DNA from: Methanococcoides sp. | GTDB lineage: Archaea > Halobacteriota > Methanosarcinia > Methanosarcinales > Methanosarcinaceae | Length of the DNA stretch: 64,000 nucleotides | Assembly: GCA_021108275.1 (NCBI GenBank) | Contig: JAIORD010000037.1 | Span: 62,001-126,000 of the forward strand | Direction of reading: 5' to 3' | Part shown: positions 20,033 through 31,367 of the stretch, one piece after another | Numbering within the stretch: the stretch's first letter is position 1 | Layout of the letters: each line of letters begins with the position of its first letter | The notes under the pieces: generated by a model | The model's database searches: none | What the model was told of the DNA's origin: nothing | What the model saw: the letters and a program-made list of their open reading frames with translations, nothing else | Position numbers and translations under genes: made by a program

Positions 20033-20104
20033 GATAACACCATTTGATATTTAATTGTAAATTTAGTATTCCTTCGAAATATATCTTTTTTGTACCCACA
20101 AAGC

Positions 20105-21079
20105 TCATTTAAGCATACGTGCAAGGTCCTTTGCGAAATATGTCAGTATCATATCAGCACCAGCGCGTTTGATGGACAGGAGGGATTCATACATGACCAA
20201 CTTCTCATCAAGCCAGCCTTTTTCAGCTGCTGCCTTTAGCATAGAATATTCCCCACTGACATTGTACGCAGCAGTAGGCATCTTGAACTCATTCTTGATG
20301 CGATAGATAATATCAAGATAAGGAAGAGCAGGTTTCACCATAATGATATCCGCACCTTCCAGGATGTCCAGTTCCGCTTCACGGAGAGCCTCATTTGAAT
20401 TTGCAGGGTCCATCTGGTACGTTGAACGGTCACCGAACTGGAAACCGGAATCAGCCGCCTCCCTGAACGGACCGTAGAATGCCGAAGTGTATTTTGCAGC
20501 ATAGGACATGATAGGAGTGTTCTCAAAATGGTTTTCATCGAGAGCATTACGAATAGCCCCTATCATACCGTCCATCATGCCTGAGGGTGCAACTATGTCT
20601 GCTCCGGCCTCAACATGACTTGTGGCGATCTTACCGAGAATATCAAGAGTAGGGTCATTTAGTACGTCCTCAGTATCCATATCGACAATACCACAGTGAC
20701 CGTGATCGGTATATTCACACATACAGACATCGGTGATGACCACCATATCTTTACCAAGGTCTTCCTTGATGCTTCGTACCGCCTGCTGTACGATATCATC
20801 CTCACCATAAGAACAGGTTCCGACAGCATCCTTGCTCTTAGGAATGCCGAAAAGTACCAATGCAGGAATGCCGAGATCCGCTGCTTCCTTTGCATCATCG
20901 ACCACTTTGTCCAACGGTAAACGCTGTACTCCGGGCATGGATGATATATCCACGGAAGAATCAGTGGTCTCATCAACGAACATTGGATATATCAGGTCAT
21001 CTACACCAAGTGAGGTCTCCCGCACCAAATCGCGTATCTTACCACTTCTTAACCTTCGCATTCTAACCTGTGGGAACAT
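20105..21079 (-). CDS. hemB: Porphobilinogen synthase (delta-aminolevulinate dehydratase)
   Basis: About 324 aa. It condenses two 5-aminolevulinates. The zinc cysteines are in [12 protein letters not shown], and the Schiff-base lysines are in [16 protein letters not shown] and [13 protein letters not shown] place the start at the ATG at 21079 ([11 protein letters not shown]); the frame extends three codons to a TTG at 21088, right after the hemA stop. Tightly linked to hemA. Confidence 0.96.
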   Translation of the reverse strand: MFPQVRMRRLRSGKIRDLVRETSLGVDDLIYPMFVDETTDSSVDISSMPGVQRLPLDKVVDDAKEAADLGIPALVLFGIPKSKDAVGTCSYGEDDIVQQAVRSIKEDLGKDMVVITDVCMCEYTDHGHCGIVDMDTEDVLNDPTLDILGKIATSHVEAGADIVAPSGMMDGMIGAIRNALDENHFENTPIMSYAAKYTSAFYGPFREAADSGFQFGDRSTYQMDPANSNEALREAELDILEGADIIMVKPALPYLDIIYRIKNEFKMPTAAYNVSGEYSMLKAAAEKGWLDEKLVMYESLLSIKRAGADMILTYFAKDLARMLK

Positions 21080-21091
21080 TAGTATCAACTC

Positions 21092-22360
21092 TTATTTTGT
21101 AATTCCATCGTTCTTCTTAATTGGTCGTATATCAAATAAACGAGATACGGAATCAAGGAACTTATCGTCATCATATTCCGCTGCGTTGCGTAATTTCTTG
21201 GTGGGTTCTGCAAGGATCTTGTTCGTGATCGCATGCGTGAGATCTTCAAGCACCTTGCGCTCAATGTCCCCAATGGTATGGTAGGCACTCAGTTTATTGA
21301 TGGCATGCTCCATCTCGTCATGCCTGAGACCATGGGACTGGCTATAAAGATCTGAGATGATAGCATCAGCCTTTTGACGTTTGTACTGAGCCTTCAACAT
21401 ATCCAGTTCATCATCAATGATGATCTCAGCCTTCTTGGCCTCCACCATCCTCATCTGAAGGTTCTTTTCATTAATGACACGTAAACCGTCGATATTACGG
21501 AGAATGACATGCGGGATTTTCTCCACCGCAGGATCGATATCTCTCGGACTTGCGATATCTATGAGGAGAAGGTCGTTCTCACGGCCTTCCATCACTTTAG
21601 CCACGAGATCATCCTTCAATACATAATGAGGAGCAGAAGTAGCACTAATGACCACATCGGCTGCATGGACGTATTTTTCCAGCTGGTCGAACATGACAGC
21701 TTCCCCGCCAAGTTCTTCAGCAAGGTTCTTTGCCTTCTCGTATGTACGATTTGCAAGATAGATAACATGCATCTCCCGATGTGAAAGTGCTCTCGTGACC
21801 AATGTACCCATTTCACCGGTACCGATCACAAGAATGTGCTTGTCATTCAGACCGTGAAGGATATCCTCTGCAAGATCGACCGCTGCCGAAGCAATGGAAA
21901 CTGCACCCCTGTTGATGAAGGTCTCTGTACGGACCCTCTTGCCCACCTGGATCGCCTTGCTGAATGCGGTACTAAGCACTTTACCAACAGTTCCTGCCTC
22001 TTTGGCCAGCAGGAAAAAGTCCTTGATCTGACCAAGGATCTGGTCCTCCCCGATTATCATCGATTCGAGACCGCATGCAAGCCTGAGCAGATGTCTTAAC
22101 GATTCATCATGGTCATAGAACTCCACGATCTTTGAGGAAACGCCCATCTCTTTTGCATAGTGGAAAAGCACACTGCTACCTTTTGAAGATACCACATATA
22201 TCTCTACACGATTACAGGTTTTGAGTACTGCACACTCATAAACAAGCTCATTTGAGTAAAGCTGGCTCAGGACAAGCTCGATGTCACCGTGCCAAGAGTC
22301 TTCCATTTCCTCAACAGTAGCCTTTGCGTGCGTGATTACCATACTTGATATTTCTGTCAC
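21092..22360 (-). CDS. hemA: Glutamyl-tRNA reductase
   Basis: A 422-aa NADPH enzyme reducing glutamyl-tRNA(Glu) to glutamate-1-semialdehyde, the first committed step of the C5 tetrapyrrole route. The catalytic cysteine lies in LKTCNRVEIY near residue 48; the NADPH domain is HILVIGTGEMGTLVTRAL; GLESMIIGEDQILGQIK is a second family signature. The C-terminal dimerisation helix ends at the hemB boundary. Confidence 0.97.
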   Translation of the reverse strand: MTEISSMVITHAKATVEEMEDSWHGDIELVLSQLYSNELVYECAVLKTCNRVEIYVVSSKGSSVLFHYAKEMGVSSKIVEFYDHDESLRHLLRLACGLESMIIGEDQILGQIKDFFLLAKEAGTVGKVLSTAFSKAIQVGKRVRTETFINRGAVSIASAAVDLAEDILHGLNDKHILVIGTGEMGTLVTRALSHREMHVIYLANRTYEKAKNLAEELGGEAVMFDQLEKYVHAADVVISATSAPHYVLKDDLVAKVMEGRENDLLLIDIASPRDIDPAVEKIPHVILRNIDGLRVINEKNLQMRMVEAKKAEIIIDDELDMLKAQYKRQKADAIISDLYSQSHGLRHDEMEHAINKLSAYHTIGDIERKVLEDLTHAITNKILAEPTKKLRNAAEYDDDKFLDSVSRLFDIRPIKKNDGITK

Positions 22361-22453
22361 TCCAAGCCTCCACGGACGGCGTGTGATAAGTGTAACATAT
22401 TCCCATGAATACGAGCATCGGACTTAAACCTAATGTAATATTTCATGATAACA

Positions 22454-23137
22454 TCAACCTTTCTTGTCTATGTGCTCCTGAACTATATTGTATGCTACAT
22501 TATACCCTTTTTCATACGAGACTTCCAGAGCATCCCATATAGCCTTGTCCTCAAGTATCTTCCAGAGAAGGGCTTTACGCTCTTTCTGCAAGTCCACTTT
22601 ACTTTTGAGCAACGTTCGCATCTCATCCTGCAAGCGTATCATCTCCCCATATTGAGGAGTGATTATAGATTCCAGTTTCCTGCGAGTATATTTAGAGACC
22701 GCAGGACTTGAACCAAAGGTCGATATGCCTATGGAAAGTCCATCCCGCTGTATAACAGAGGGAATTACGACCTCCCCTGCCATATCAATTCGATTTACAA
22801 GGATTCCACGCCCTTGTGCAAGTTCCCTGATCCGATCATTCAATGAAGGAACGTTCGTTGCAGGAATTACAAGAAAAGCATCTTCCATCAGGGCAAGTAT
22901 GGATCCATCGGAAACAGAAGAAAGGTCGGACACGATCAATTCAACCGAAGAGGAAGAAGAAGCAAGCTCTTCAAGTTCAGCAGAAAAATCAATGCTTATT
23001 ACAGCAGTTTCTGCATATTCTGCAAAGAGGGAAGCTTTTCGAAATCCCACAGAACCTCCACCGAAGACCACCACTTTCCGACCTTCCATATCAATGAAAA
23101 GAGGCAGATATTTCCGACCAAGGTCCTTCCCTGTCAT
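22454..23137 (-). CDS. Precorrin-2 dehydrogenase / siroheme synthase-like
   Basis: A 227-aa protein of the Met8/CysG-N type: LPLFIDMEGRKVVVFGGGSVG is the Rossmann NAD site, and GISTFGSSPAVSKYTRRKLES the substrate-binding signature. It oxidises precorrin-2 to sirohydrochlorin and may also insert iron. It lies between hemA and ahbB, so it supplies the siroheme used by the Ahb enzymes. One base separates its start from the ahbB stop. Confidence 0.9.
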   Translation of the reverse strand: MTGKDLGRKYLPLFIDMEGRKVVVFGGGSVGFRKASLFAEYAETAVISIDFSAELEELASSSSSVELIVSDLSSVSDGSILALMEDAFLVIPATNVPSLNDRIRELAQGRGILVNRIDMAGEVVIPSVIQRDGLSIGISTFGSSPAVSKYTRRKLESIITPQYGEMIRLQDEMRTLLKSKVDLQKERKALLWKILEDKAIWDALEVSYEKGYNVAYNIVQEHIDKKG

Positions 23138-23617
23138 TTACAGCCTCACGCCAGTCTTTTTGAATTCACGTACACTGTACAGAAGATTGTAATCAGAGAC
23201 CCCCGTTGCAATGGATATCTCTTTAGCAACACGCTCACAGTCATCACGGGTATATGAATGTACCATTGTGAAGAGATTATAAGGCCAGTCCGGATAACGA
23301 GGTCTTTCGTAGCAATGTGTCACTTCGGTAAAACCTGCCATGATCGCACCGACCTCTTCTACAAGCTCATCAGGAACGTTCCAGGTACACATTGCATTTG
23401 CGGTTATACCAATGGCACGATGTCCGATAGATGCACCGAACCTTCGAATAAAACCGTTCGCCTGAAGATGCTTAATCCTATCGACCACATCCACTTCGGT
23501 CATGCCAAGCTCCTTTGCCACATCAGCAAAAGGAGAATGAGTGAGCGGAATTCCATCCTGGGTCAATTTGAGAAGACGTGTGTCAAGCTCATCCATTTGG
23601 ACATTATCATCTGACAT
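23138..23617 (-). CDS. ahbB: Siroheme decarboxylase, AhbB subunit (Lrp/AsnC-like)
   Basis: A 159-aa protein with an Lrp/AsnC-type helix-turn-helix N-terminus ([19 protein letters not shown]) and a RAM-like ligand domain. The [13 protein letters not shown] and [20 protein letters not shown] segments are typical of AhbA/AhbB/NirDLGH heme-pathway decarboxylases, not of regulators. With AhbA it removes two carboxyl groups from siroheme. It overlaps ahbA by 11 bases. Confidence 0.93.
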   Translation of the reverse strand: MSDDNVQMDELDTRLLKLTQDGIPLTHSPFADVAKELGMTEVDVVDRIKHLQANGFIRRFGASIGHRAIGITANAMCTWNVPDELVEEVGAIMAGFTEVTHCYERPRYPDWPYNLFTMVHSYTRDDCERVAKEISIATGVSDYNLLYSVREFKKTGVRL

Positions 23618-24062
23618 CGAATTTCACCCCGATCTTAAAAAGACGTTTTGTCGGAAGATCGATTAGTGGACAACTGGTCTCATCCTTGAGATCGTTTATT
23701 ATCTGCTCCAGACGTTCCCGGTTCGCAGCGGAGACCGTGAACCAGATGTTATAATCTGCCTGACGCAAATAGTTGTGTGAAACTTCCTGATGCCGATTGA
23801 TCAATTCTGCGACCTCATCGATGCGGGATCCAGGCACCTTCAGAGCAACAAGTGTACTGATGCCACCAACCCTTTTCGTGTTGATGACCGGACCTATACG
23901 CCTTATTGCGCCTTCCCTGCTAAGTCGTTCCATGCGTTCCAGCAAGTCCTCTTCAGAAATACCAAGCTGCTTGCTTAACTTCTCAAATGGGTGAGGATCA
24001 AGAGGAAAATCCAGCTGTATCAGGTTCAGGATCGACTTATCGACCTCATCAAGTTCTATCAT
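23607..24062 (-). CDS. ahbA: Siroheme decarboxylase, AhbA subunit (Lrp/AsnC-like)
   Basis: About 151 aa, paralogous to AhbB: an HTH-like start ([18 protein letters not shown]), [15 protein letters not shown], and [19 protein letters not shown] in the active-site region. The pair converts siroheme to 12,18-didecarboxysiroheme. I use the ATG at 24062 (MIELDE), preceded by GGTG; the frame is open to 24077. Confidence 0.93.
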   Translation of the reverse strand: MIELDEVDKSILNLIQLDFPLDPHPFEKLSKQLGISEEDLLERMERLSREGAIRRIGPVINTKRVGGISTLVALKVPGSRIDEVAELINRHQEVSHNYLRQADYNIWFTVSAANRERLEQIINDLKDETSCPLIDLPTKRLFKIGVKFDVR

Positions 24063-24153
24063 ATAAATTAACACCATTTTTATTTGCAGTCATCTGGATG
24101 CTAGGCAGAGTTCATGCCATCATTAGATTATTAATATTTCCCGTAACTAGAGT

Positions 24154-25194
24154 TCATCTGGGATTATATATACAGTATGGCTCTTCCGCCATGTAGTCCC
24201 CAGTGGCTGCATAAGCACGGGCACGGCAACCACCACAGACATTATTGTAGCTGCATCTTCCGCATTTACCACCGAGCTTATCATAATCGCGAAGATCGTT
24301 GAAAAGTACTGAGTCTTCCCAGATCTCCTTGAAGCTCTTTTCCTTCACGTTGCCTGCGACCACAGGCAGATATCCACAGGGCTGGACATCCCCGGTACTG
24401 GAAACGAAGCAAAAGCTTATGCCACCGAGGCATCCCCGTGTCATTGCTTCATAGCCATGTGTCTTAACAGTGACCTCAGTGCCTTCTCTTTTTGCACGCT
24501 GGCGCATTATTCTGAAATAGTGAGGAGCGCATGTGGCCTTCAACTGGATCTTGACGTGTTTCTGCTGATCATAGAACCAGTTCAGAACGCGCTCATATTC
24601 AGCAGGAGGGATCTCTTCGTTCTCTAGTTCCTTACCTCTGCCGGTGGGTACAAGAAGGAAGATATGATGGGCTTCAGCACCGATATTAGTTGCAATTTCA
24701 AGAATAGCAGGGATCTCATCGATGTTCCTTTTTGTTATGGTCGTATTTATCTGGAAACCAAGGCCGCCTGCCTTCAGGTACTCGATACCACGCATCGTAC
24801 TCTCGAATGCACCGGGAACTCCGCGGAAGTCGTCATGTGTCTGCGCCGTTGAACCGTCGATGCTTATACTGACACGCTGCACTCCTGCATCTTTCAGTTT
24901 TTTCACAACATCGTCATTGAGAAGGGTGCCGTTGGTCGCAAGAGCCACACGCAGACCTTTGTCAGTAGCGTATCTTGCGATCTCATAGACATCCTTGCGA
25001 ACAAGAGGTTCGCCTCCGGTCAGAATGAGAATGGGATCTCCCATCTCTACGATCTCATCGACGAAATGTTTTGCTTCAGACGTGGAAAGTTCACCCTCAG
25101 GTATCTCCGATGTAGATGAACCTCTGCAATGAACACATGCAAGATTACATCCCCATGTCAGTTCCCATGCTATAAGTCGTGGAGGTTTTACCAT
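24154..25194 (-). CDS. ahbD: AhbD, radical SAM heme b synthase
   Basis: A 346-aa radical SAM/SPASM enzyme. The SAM cluster is TWGCNLACVHCRG (Cx3Cx2C near residue 16), followed by TGGEPLVRKD, and the C-terminal SPASM cysteines include PCGYLP, GKCGRCSYNNVCGGCRA. AhbD converts the two propionates of iron-coproporphyrin to vinyls, giving heme b. It is the first gene of the minus-strand heme run and diverges from ccmDE. The AhbC step (deacetylase) has no recognisable gene in this window. Confidence 0.93.
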   Translation of the reverse strand: MVKPPRLIAWELTWGCNLACVHCRGSSTSEIPEGELSTSEAKHFVDEIVEMGDPILILTGGEPLVRKDVYEIARYATDKGLRVALATNGTLLNDDVVKKLKDAGVQRVSISIDGSTAQTHDDFRGVPGAFESTMRGIEYLKAGGLGFQINTTITKRNIDEIPAILEIATNIGAEAHHIFLLVPTGRGKELENEEIPPAEYERVLNWFYDQQKHVKIQLKATCAPHYFRIMRQRAKREGTEVTVKTHGYEAMTRGCLGGISFCFVSSTGDVQPCGYLPVVAGNVKEKSFKEIWEDSVLFNDLRDYDKLGGKCGRCSYNNVCGGCRARAYAATGDYMAEEPYCIYNPR

Positions 25195-25261
25195 GTATGA
25201 TCATACTCCTATTTACTTAATATAATGTAAGCTATCATCAAAGGCAATTCTTTCAATTTGC

Positions 25262-25302
25262 TTAAATAGTATGGAACTATACTACACAGAACCCATATAA
25301 AT
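25262..25302. promoter_or_regulatory. Divergent promoters between ahbD and ccmDE
   Basis: On the plus strand CATATAAAT (25294-25302) lies ~65 bases before the ccmD ATG. On the minus strand ACTATTTAAG (about 25263-25272) lies ~70 bases before ahbD. A small inverted repeat AGTAT-ggaact-ATACT (25268-25283) sits between them and might bind a shared regulator. Inferred from sequence only. Confidence 0.4.
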
Positions 25303-25366
25303 CGTATCGTCAAGATACATAAAATAACAACATATATGCCCTTTTTGGAGCTCAGGATGATAAGAT

Positions 25367-25495
25367 ATGGCAATGGGAGAACAGGCATTTCAGACAGCAT
25401 TCGCAATTACATGGATAATAATACTTTCCTACATTGTTTATCTGATACGCACACGCATGCGTCTTGCATCCCTGATCCGAAAGCTTAAAGATTGA
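25367..25495 (+). CDS. ccmD: CcmD-like small membrane protein
   Basis: A 42-aa protein: a short lead (MAMGEQAFQTA), one membrane helix (FAITWIIILSYIVYLI), and a basic cytoplasmic tail rich in Arg/Lys. Size, single helix and position directly before ccmE match CcmD, which helps release heme-loaded CcmE from the CcmABC exporter. The stop is 12 bases before the ccmE ATG. Too short for routine gene calling. Confidence 0.7.
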   Translation: MAMGEQAFQTAFAITWIIILSYIVYLIRTRMRLASLIRKLKD

Positions 25496-25507
25496 TGGTG
25501 TTTGCAA

Positions 25508-25888
25508 ATGGAAAAAAAACGAAAGGCGATCCTCACCATTTTTGCGATAGTAGCAGTTATGGTGATCGGACTTTGGGGCGTTGATGTCGAACAGGGATAT
25601 ATGATGGTCTCTGAGATCACGACCAGCCCACAGGATCATGTCGGGCAGAAAGTCAGTACAATGGGACTTGTCAAGAATGGGACATTGAGCATCTCACCGG
25701 AAATGGTCTCGTTCACCCTTACGGATGCTGAAGACGAGGAACAGGAGATATATATTGAATACACAGCTGACCTTCCTGCAAATATTGTAGAAGGGAACAG
25801 CGTTAGCCTTACAGGGACCATGATATCAGAATCAAAGATAGAGGCAGAACAAATTGTTATCGGCTGCCCTTCAAAGTATTCCGAATGA
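25508..25888 (+). CDS. ccmE: CcmE-type heme chaperone, archaeal CxxxY form
   Basis: A 126-aa protein: a membrane anchor (residues ~8-24) and an OB-fold domain facing outside. In bacterial CcmE the heme-binding residue is the histidine of HxxxY; here the motif is CPSKY (Cys120 to Tyr124), the cysteine variant known from archaea and some sulfate reducers. It would carry heme to c-type apocytochromes. Start ATG at 25508 rather than the TTG at 25502. The gene faces away from ahbD, linking heme synthesis with cytochrome c assembly. Confidence 0.85.
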   Translation: MEKKRKAILTIFAIVAVMVIGLWGVDVEQGYMMVSEITTSPQDHVGQKVSTMGLVKNGTLSISPEMVSFTLTDAEDEEQEIYIEYTADLPANIVEGNSVSLTGTMISESKIEAEQIVIGCPSKYSE

Positions 25889-25927
25889 AACCTGGAACAT
25901 ACCACATTCATATTATGAGGACATGCG

Positions 25928-26812
25928 ATGAATATCGAACAATGGGATGAATACCGGCAGATCACCGATGCCATGAACGAAATGATAAGCGACATGGATG
26001 ATTCACCCCAGATGAAAAACGTCGTCGGACATATTTGCAGATCGGGCGGAAAGAAGGTCAGACCTATTATATTACTACTGGCTTCCCGAATATGCGGAGA
26101 AGACTCCGACAATAGTATAAATGCAGCACTTGCCATTGAGCTTATCCACTCCGCATCCCTTATACACGATGATATACTGGACGAAGGGGTCATACGAAGA
26201 GGGGTAGAGTCCGCACATAAAAAATACGGACCGGCAGCTGCCATGCTTGCTGGAGATTATATGATATCAAAGTCCATTGAGCTTATTTCAATATACAGTA
26301 CACCGGTAGTGCGGGAGTTCGGACGTGCGGGAATGGCAATGGCAGAGGGCGAGACCATTGACATAAAAAGCACATCCGAGGATTTTGCAGAGATGAACTA
26401 TTTTGATTGCATCGACAAGAAGACCGCATCTCTCTTTGCAGCCAGTGCGGCAATGGGTGCATATATAGCAGGTGCTGATGAAAGGACTGCAATTAAATTG
26501 AAGGATTATGGAGAAAAGCTCGGAAGAGCATATCAGATCGTTGACGACATTCTGGAATATACTGAGAATGTCGATGACAAGAGATCGGATAATAAGTCCA
26601 TATCGATCTTGCAGATATATAGAAGGACCATGCCATATGAGAACGCTGTAGAAAAAGCGACCTTGCTGGCAATGGAGAACGTGAGAATGGCAAAAGACAT
26701 ATTGGAAGAGTTCGAGCCTTCCGATTCAAGAAGCAAGCTCATGGAAGTTACAGACCATATTACAACGGAAATGCTTCCGAAAACATTGAAAAATACTATC
26801 AGATCCAGGTGA
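25928..26812 (+). CDS. Polyprenyl diphosphate synthase
   Basis: A 294-aa trans-prenyltransferase. GGKKVRP, the first aspartate-rich motif DDILD (81-85) and the second DDILE (206-210; the last Asp replaced by Glu) bind the diphosphates via magnesium. Small residues before the first motif (IHSASLIHDD) favour products longer than C20. In Methanosarcina a C25 geranylfarnesyl synthase makes the methanophenazine side chain; this gene is a candidate for that role, which is inference. It overlaps the radical SAM gene start and follows ccmE by 39 bases. Confidence 0.88.
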   Translation: MNIEQWDEYRQITDAMNEMISDMDDSPQMKNVVGHICRSGGKKVRPIILLLASRICGEDSDNSINAALAIELIHSASLIHDDILDEGVIRRGVESAHKKYGPAAAMLAGDYMISKSIELISIYSTPVVREFGRAGMAMAEGETIDIKSTSEDFAEMNYFDCIDKKTASLFAASAAMGAYIAGADERTAIKLKDYGEKLGRAYQIVDDILEYTENVDDKRSDNKSISILQIYRRTMPYENAVEKATLLAMENVRMAKDILEEFEPSDSRSKLMEVTDHITTEMLPKTLKNTIRSR

Positions 26813-26817
26813 ACATT

Positions 26818-28011
26818 ATGCGGGTATATGACAAATCAGTTATCAAAGTAAATGCCAGTACAGAGAATGGAAAGGTCGTTCTCGATACAGAAGGACCACT
26901 AGCAGCTGTATCAAAGCCTGTGATAAAACGCATTAATAAGATATTCCGGGAAGAGAAGCCAATATTAGTGGACGATGAGAATATCATTTTTTCCACATGG
27001 GTGCCACCGGTACCAAGTCCCGCATTCAACAGGGTCATAAGTGCACAGATCGGTGCAGTTATGAAAAAACGTATCCCTGACCAGTTCTCGATCGGGATAA
27101 CAGACAGATGCCCATACAATTGCATACACTGTGGTGCTGCCGGCATTGTCGCAGACCCTGAATTTACGCTTGAAGAAATAAACAGAGTGGTCGATGAGGC
27201 AGTAGACCTTGGAGCATACCTGATATCTTTCGATGGTGGCGAGACCATGCTTCGAAGCGATATTGTGGACATGGTCGCCAGTGTTGATAAAACAAAGGCA
27301 ATAGCCACCTGTTTTACATCAGGTTTCAAGTTGACACCTGAAAGGGCACGGGACCTTAAGAATGCAGGCCTTTATTCAGCACATATCAGTGTGGATAGCC
27401 CGGATGAGAAAGAGCATGACCGCATAAGGGGTTGTGAAGGGGCATTCCAGAACAGTATGACAGGTATCAAGAATACGCTGGATGCAGGGATCATGGCAGA
27501 TATGTTCGTTGTGGCATCACCGGATAATATTGATGACCTTGAGGAGTTCTATACCCTGGCAGATGATCTTGGCATGCAGGAAATGTCGATATATGAGATC
27601 ATTGCTGTGGGAAGATGGCTGGACCATGAAGACGAGACCCTCACCAAGAAAGATGTTGTAAGGCTTGAAAGGTTCCAGAAGAACAAGAACAAAGGAAGTG
27701 ACGGACCCAGGGTCACTGCATTCCCTTATTTCAACGGACCTGAGCAGTTCGGTTGCTTTGCAGGCAGGAGATGGATGCATGTTGCTGCGGGCGGAGATGT
27801 TATGCCATGCGCTTATACCCCGCTCTCCTTCGGGAACGTCAGAGAAGAAGGTCTTGCAGAAATATGGAAACGTATGGGAAAACATGCGGCATACAAGGGA
27901 TCTGCAGATTATTGTATGATGCGTAACCCGGAATTCAGAAAGGAGTATATACACACCATACCAAAGGATGCTCAGATTCCTTTAAGGGTTGACCTGCAAT
28001 ACAAAAAATAA
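26818..28011 (+). CDS. Radical SAM/SPASM protein paired with the polyprenyl synthase
   Basis: A 397-aa enzyme. Residues ~1-85 are a non-radical-SAM lead (KPVIKRINKIFREEKP), then the cluster motif TDRCPYNCIHCG (Cys98, 102, 105), SFDGGETMLRSD as the GGE motif, and a SPASM-like tail with FGCFAGRRWMHV, VMPCAYTPLSFGNV and YCMM. AhbD-like proteins share the layout, but the start does not match AhbC as I know it. The gene is coupled to the polyprenyl synthase (ATG six bases after its TGA, AGGTGA upstream), so it may modify the same lipid. The reaction is unknown. Confidence 0.82.
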   Translation: MRVYDKSVIKVNASTENGKVVLDTEGPLAAVSKPVIKRINKIFREEKPILVDDENIIFSTWVPPVPSPAFNRVISAQIGAVMKKRIPDQFSIGITDRCPYNCIHCGAAGIVADPEFTLEEINRVVDEAVDLGAYLISFDGGETMLRSDIVDMVASVDKTKAIATCFTSGFKLTPERARDLKNAGLYSAHISVDSPDEKEHDRIRGCEGAFQNSMTGIKNTLDAGIMADMFVVASPDNIDDLEEFYTLADDLGMQEMSIYEIIAVGRWLDHEDETLTKKDVVRLERFQKNKNKGSDGPRVTAFPYFNGPEQFGCFAGRRWMHVAAGGDVMPCAYTPLSFGNVREEGLAEIWKRMGKHAAYKGSADYCMMRNPEFRKEYIHTIPKDAQIPLRVDLQYKK

Positions 28012-28184
28012 GTTCAAAATAGAGCAAACATAAGAGAATTAAATATCCCTTACTTTTTTAGTACATATTTGTTCTGGCAAACTGCACATGAGGTTTGCGG
28101 ATAGTCAGAACTTAAGTATTTTTTCGTATTAATTTCCATGATAAATTATTAACATTTCCGCGAACAGAAAGGCATAACCGAATA

Positions 28185-28195
28185 ACTTATATGCA
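28185..28195 (+). promoter_or_regulatory. TATA-box promoter of the ATP synthase operon
   Basis: ACTTATATGCA preceded by CCGAATA (BRE-like) lies ~70 bases before the atpH ATG, with no other gene in the 247-base space after the radical SAM gene. Inferred from sequence only. Confidence 0.45.
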
Positions 28196-28258
28196 AGTTT
28201 GTTATTAGGAATGTAAATTACGCCAAGTTATCATTTTATAGATGTATCGAGGATTTAC

Positions 28259-28577
28259 ATGGCCAAAGACAAAATCTTATCCGAAATCAAGGAAGCAGAA
28301 CAAAGTGCGGCCAAAATGGTGGATGAAGGGCTTAAGAACAAGAGCGAGCGCATTATAGCAGCTCGTGCTGAAGCCAGAGAGATCATCAAACAGGCGGAAA
28401 CTGATGCAGCACAATCTGCCCAGAATGCACTGAAGTCAGCTGAAGAGACTATTAAACACGAATCTGAAGATATTATCTCCAAAGGCGTGAACGAAGCCAA
28501 AAAGATCAGCGACAAAGCTGAAGGTAACGTTGACAAAGCCGTTGAAAATCTGGTCACAGAGTTTGAGAGGACAATAC

Positions 28578-28585
<8 letters not shown>
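28259..28585 (+). CDS. ahaH: A1AO-ATP synthase subunit H (AhaH)
   Basis: A 108-aa, almost wholly alpha-helical coiled-coil protein (AEQSAAKMVDEG, AEAREIIKQAETDAAQSAQNA). With subunit E it forms the peripheral stalk that holds the catalytic head static. First gene of the operon; its end overlaps the ahaI start by 8 bases. Confidence 0.92.
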
Positions 28586-30756
<2,171 letters not shown>

Positions 30757-30759
30757 GTT

Positions 30760-30790
30760 AATTTGAGAGCAATTATATTGCTCTTAAATT
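30760..30790 (+). terminator. Hairpin after ahaK (partial terminator or mRNA stabiliser)
   Basis: AATTTGAGAGCAA (30760-30772) pairs with TTGCTCTTAAATT (30778-30790) at 12 of 13 positions around a TTATA loop. It fills the longest gap in the operon, right behind the gene for the most abundant subunit, so it could let ahaK mRNA accumulate over the downstream genes. Inference. Confidence 0.5.
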
Positions 30791-30808
30791 CTTTTAAGGT
30801 GTCAGAGC

Positions 30809-31360
30809 ATGGGACTTGAAACAGTTATAAAAGATATCATGGGTGCTGCCCAGACAGAAACAAACATGGTCAACGCAGATGCTGATGCAGAAGTATCACA
30901 GATACTGGATGATGCTAGGCAGACTGCAAAGAAGATCATGGGCGACCGTCTGGCGAAGGCCGAAGATGATATCAAACGATTACGCCAACAGGAGATCTCC
31001 AGCGCAAATCTGGAAGTCAAACGTACAATGCTTAATGCTCGCAAAGAAGTCCTTGACAAAGTATACGACAATGCAATAGAAACTATTGCATCCCTTCCTG
31101 AAACAAAGCAGGAAGAGCTGTTAAAAGCGATCATTGATGAAAATGATAGCAATGGCAGTAAAATATACTCAAACAAAGACTCAGAAGAACTTGTCAAAAA
31201 GTTATCTTCCCTTGAATATACCGGCAATAACGATTGTATTGGCGGATTGATCATAGAGAACGATGATGGAACAGTTCGTTTAGATTATACATACGATATA
31301 ATCATGAAGAATGTTAATGAGCAATCATTGAAACAGACATCTGATATCTTGTTCGGGTGA
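30809..31360 (+). CDS. ahaE: A1AO-ATP synthase subunit E
   Basis: A 183-aa peripheral-stalk protein with a long N-terminal helix (AEVSQILDDARQTAKKIMG) and a globular C-terminal domain that binds the A3B3 head. It is standard in length and follows ahaK after the hairpin spacer. Confidence 0.93.
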   Translation: MGLETVIKDIMGAAQTETNMVNADADAEVSQILDDARQTAKKIMGDRLAKAEDDIKRLRQQEISSANLEVKRTMLNARKEVLDKVYDNAIETIASLPETKQEELLKAIIDENDSNGSKIYSNKDSEELVKKLSSLEYTGNNDCIGGLIIENDDGTVRLDYTYDIIMKNVNEQSLKQTSDILFG

Positions 31361-31367
31361 TATCCAA

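Noticed and set aside
25636-26244. 202-codon minus frame across ccmE and the prenyl synthase
   Set aside because: It crosses the gap between two well-supported plus-strand genes and is Ser-rich, typical of an antisense shadow.
26818-28011. Radical SAM protein as AhbC
   Set aside because: The lead of ~85 residues before the cluster and the start sequence differ from AhbC as I know it; and the gene is coupled to a prenyl synthase. Not excluded, so kept as an alternative only.
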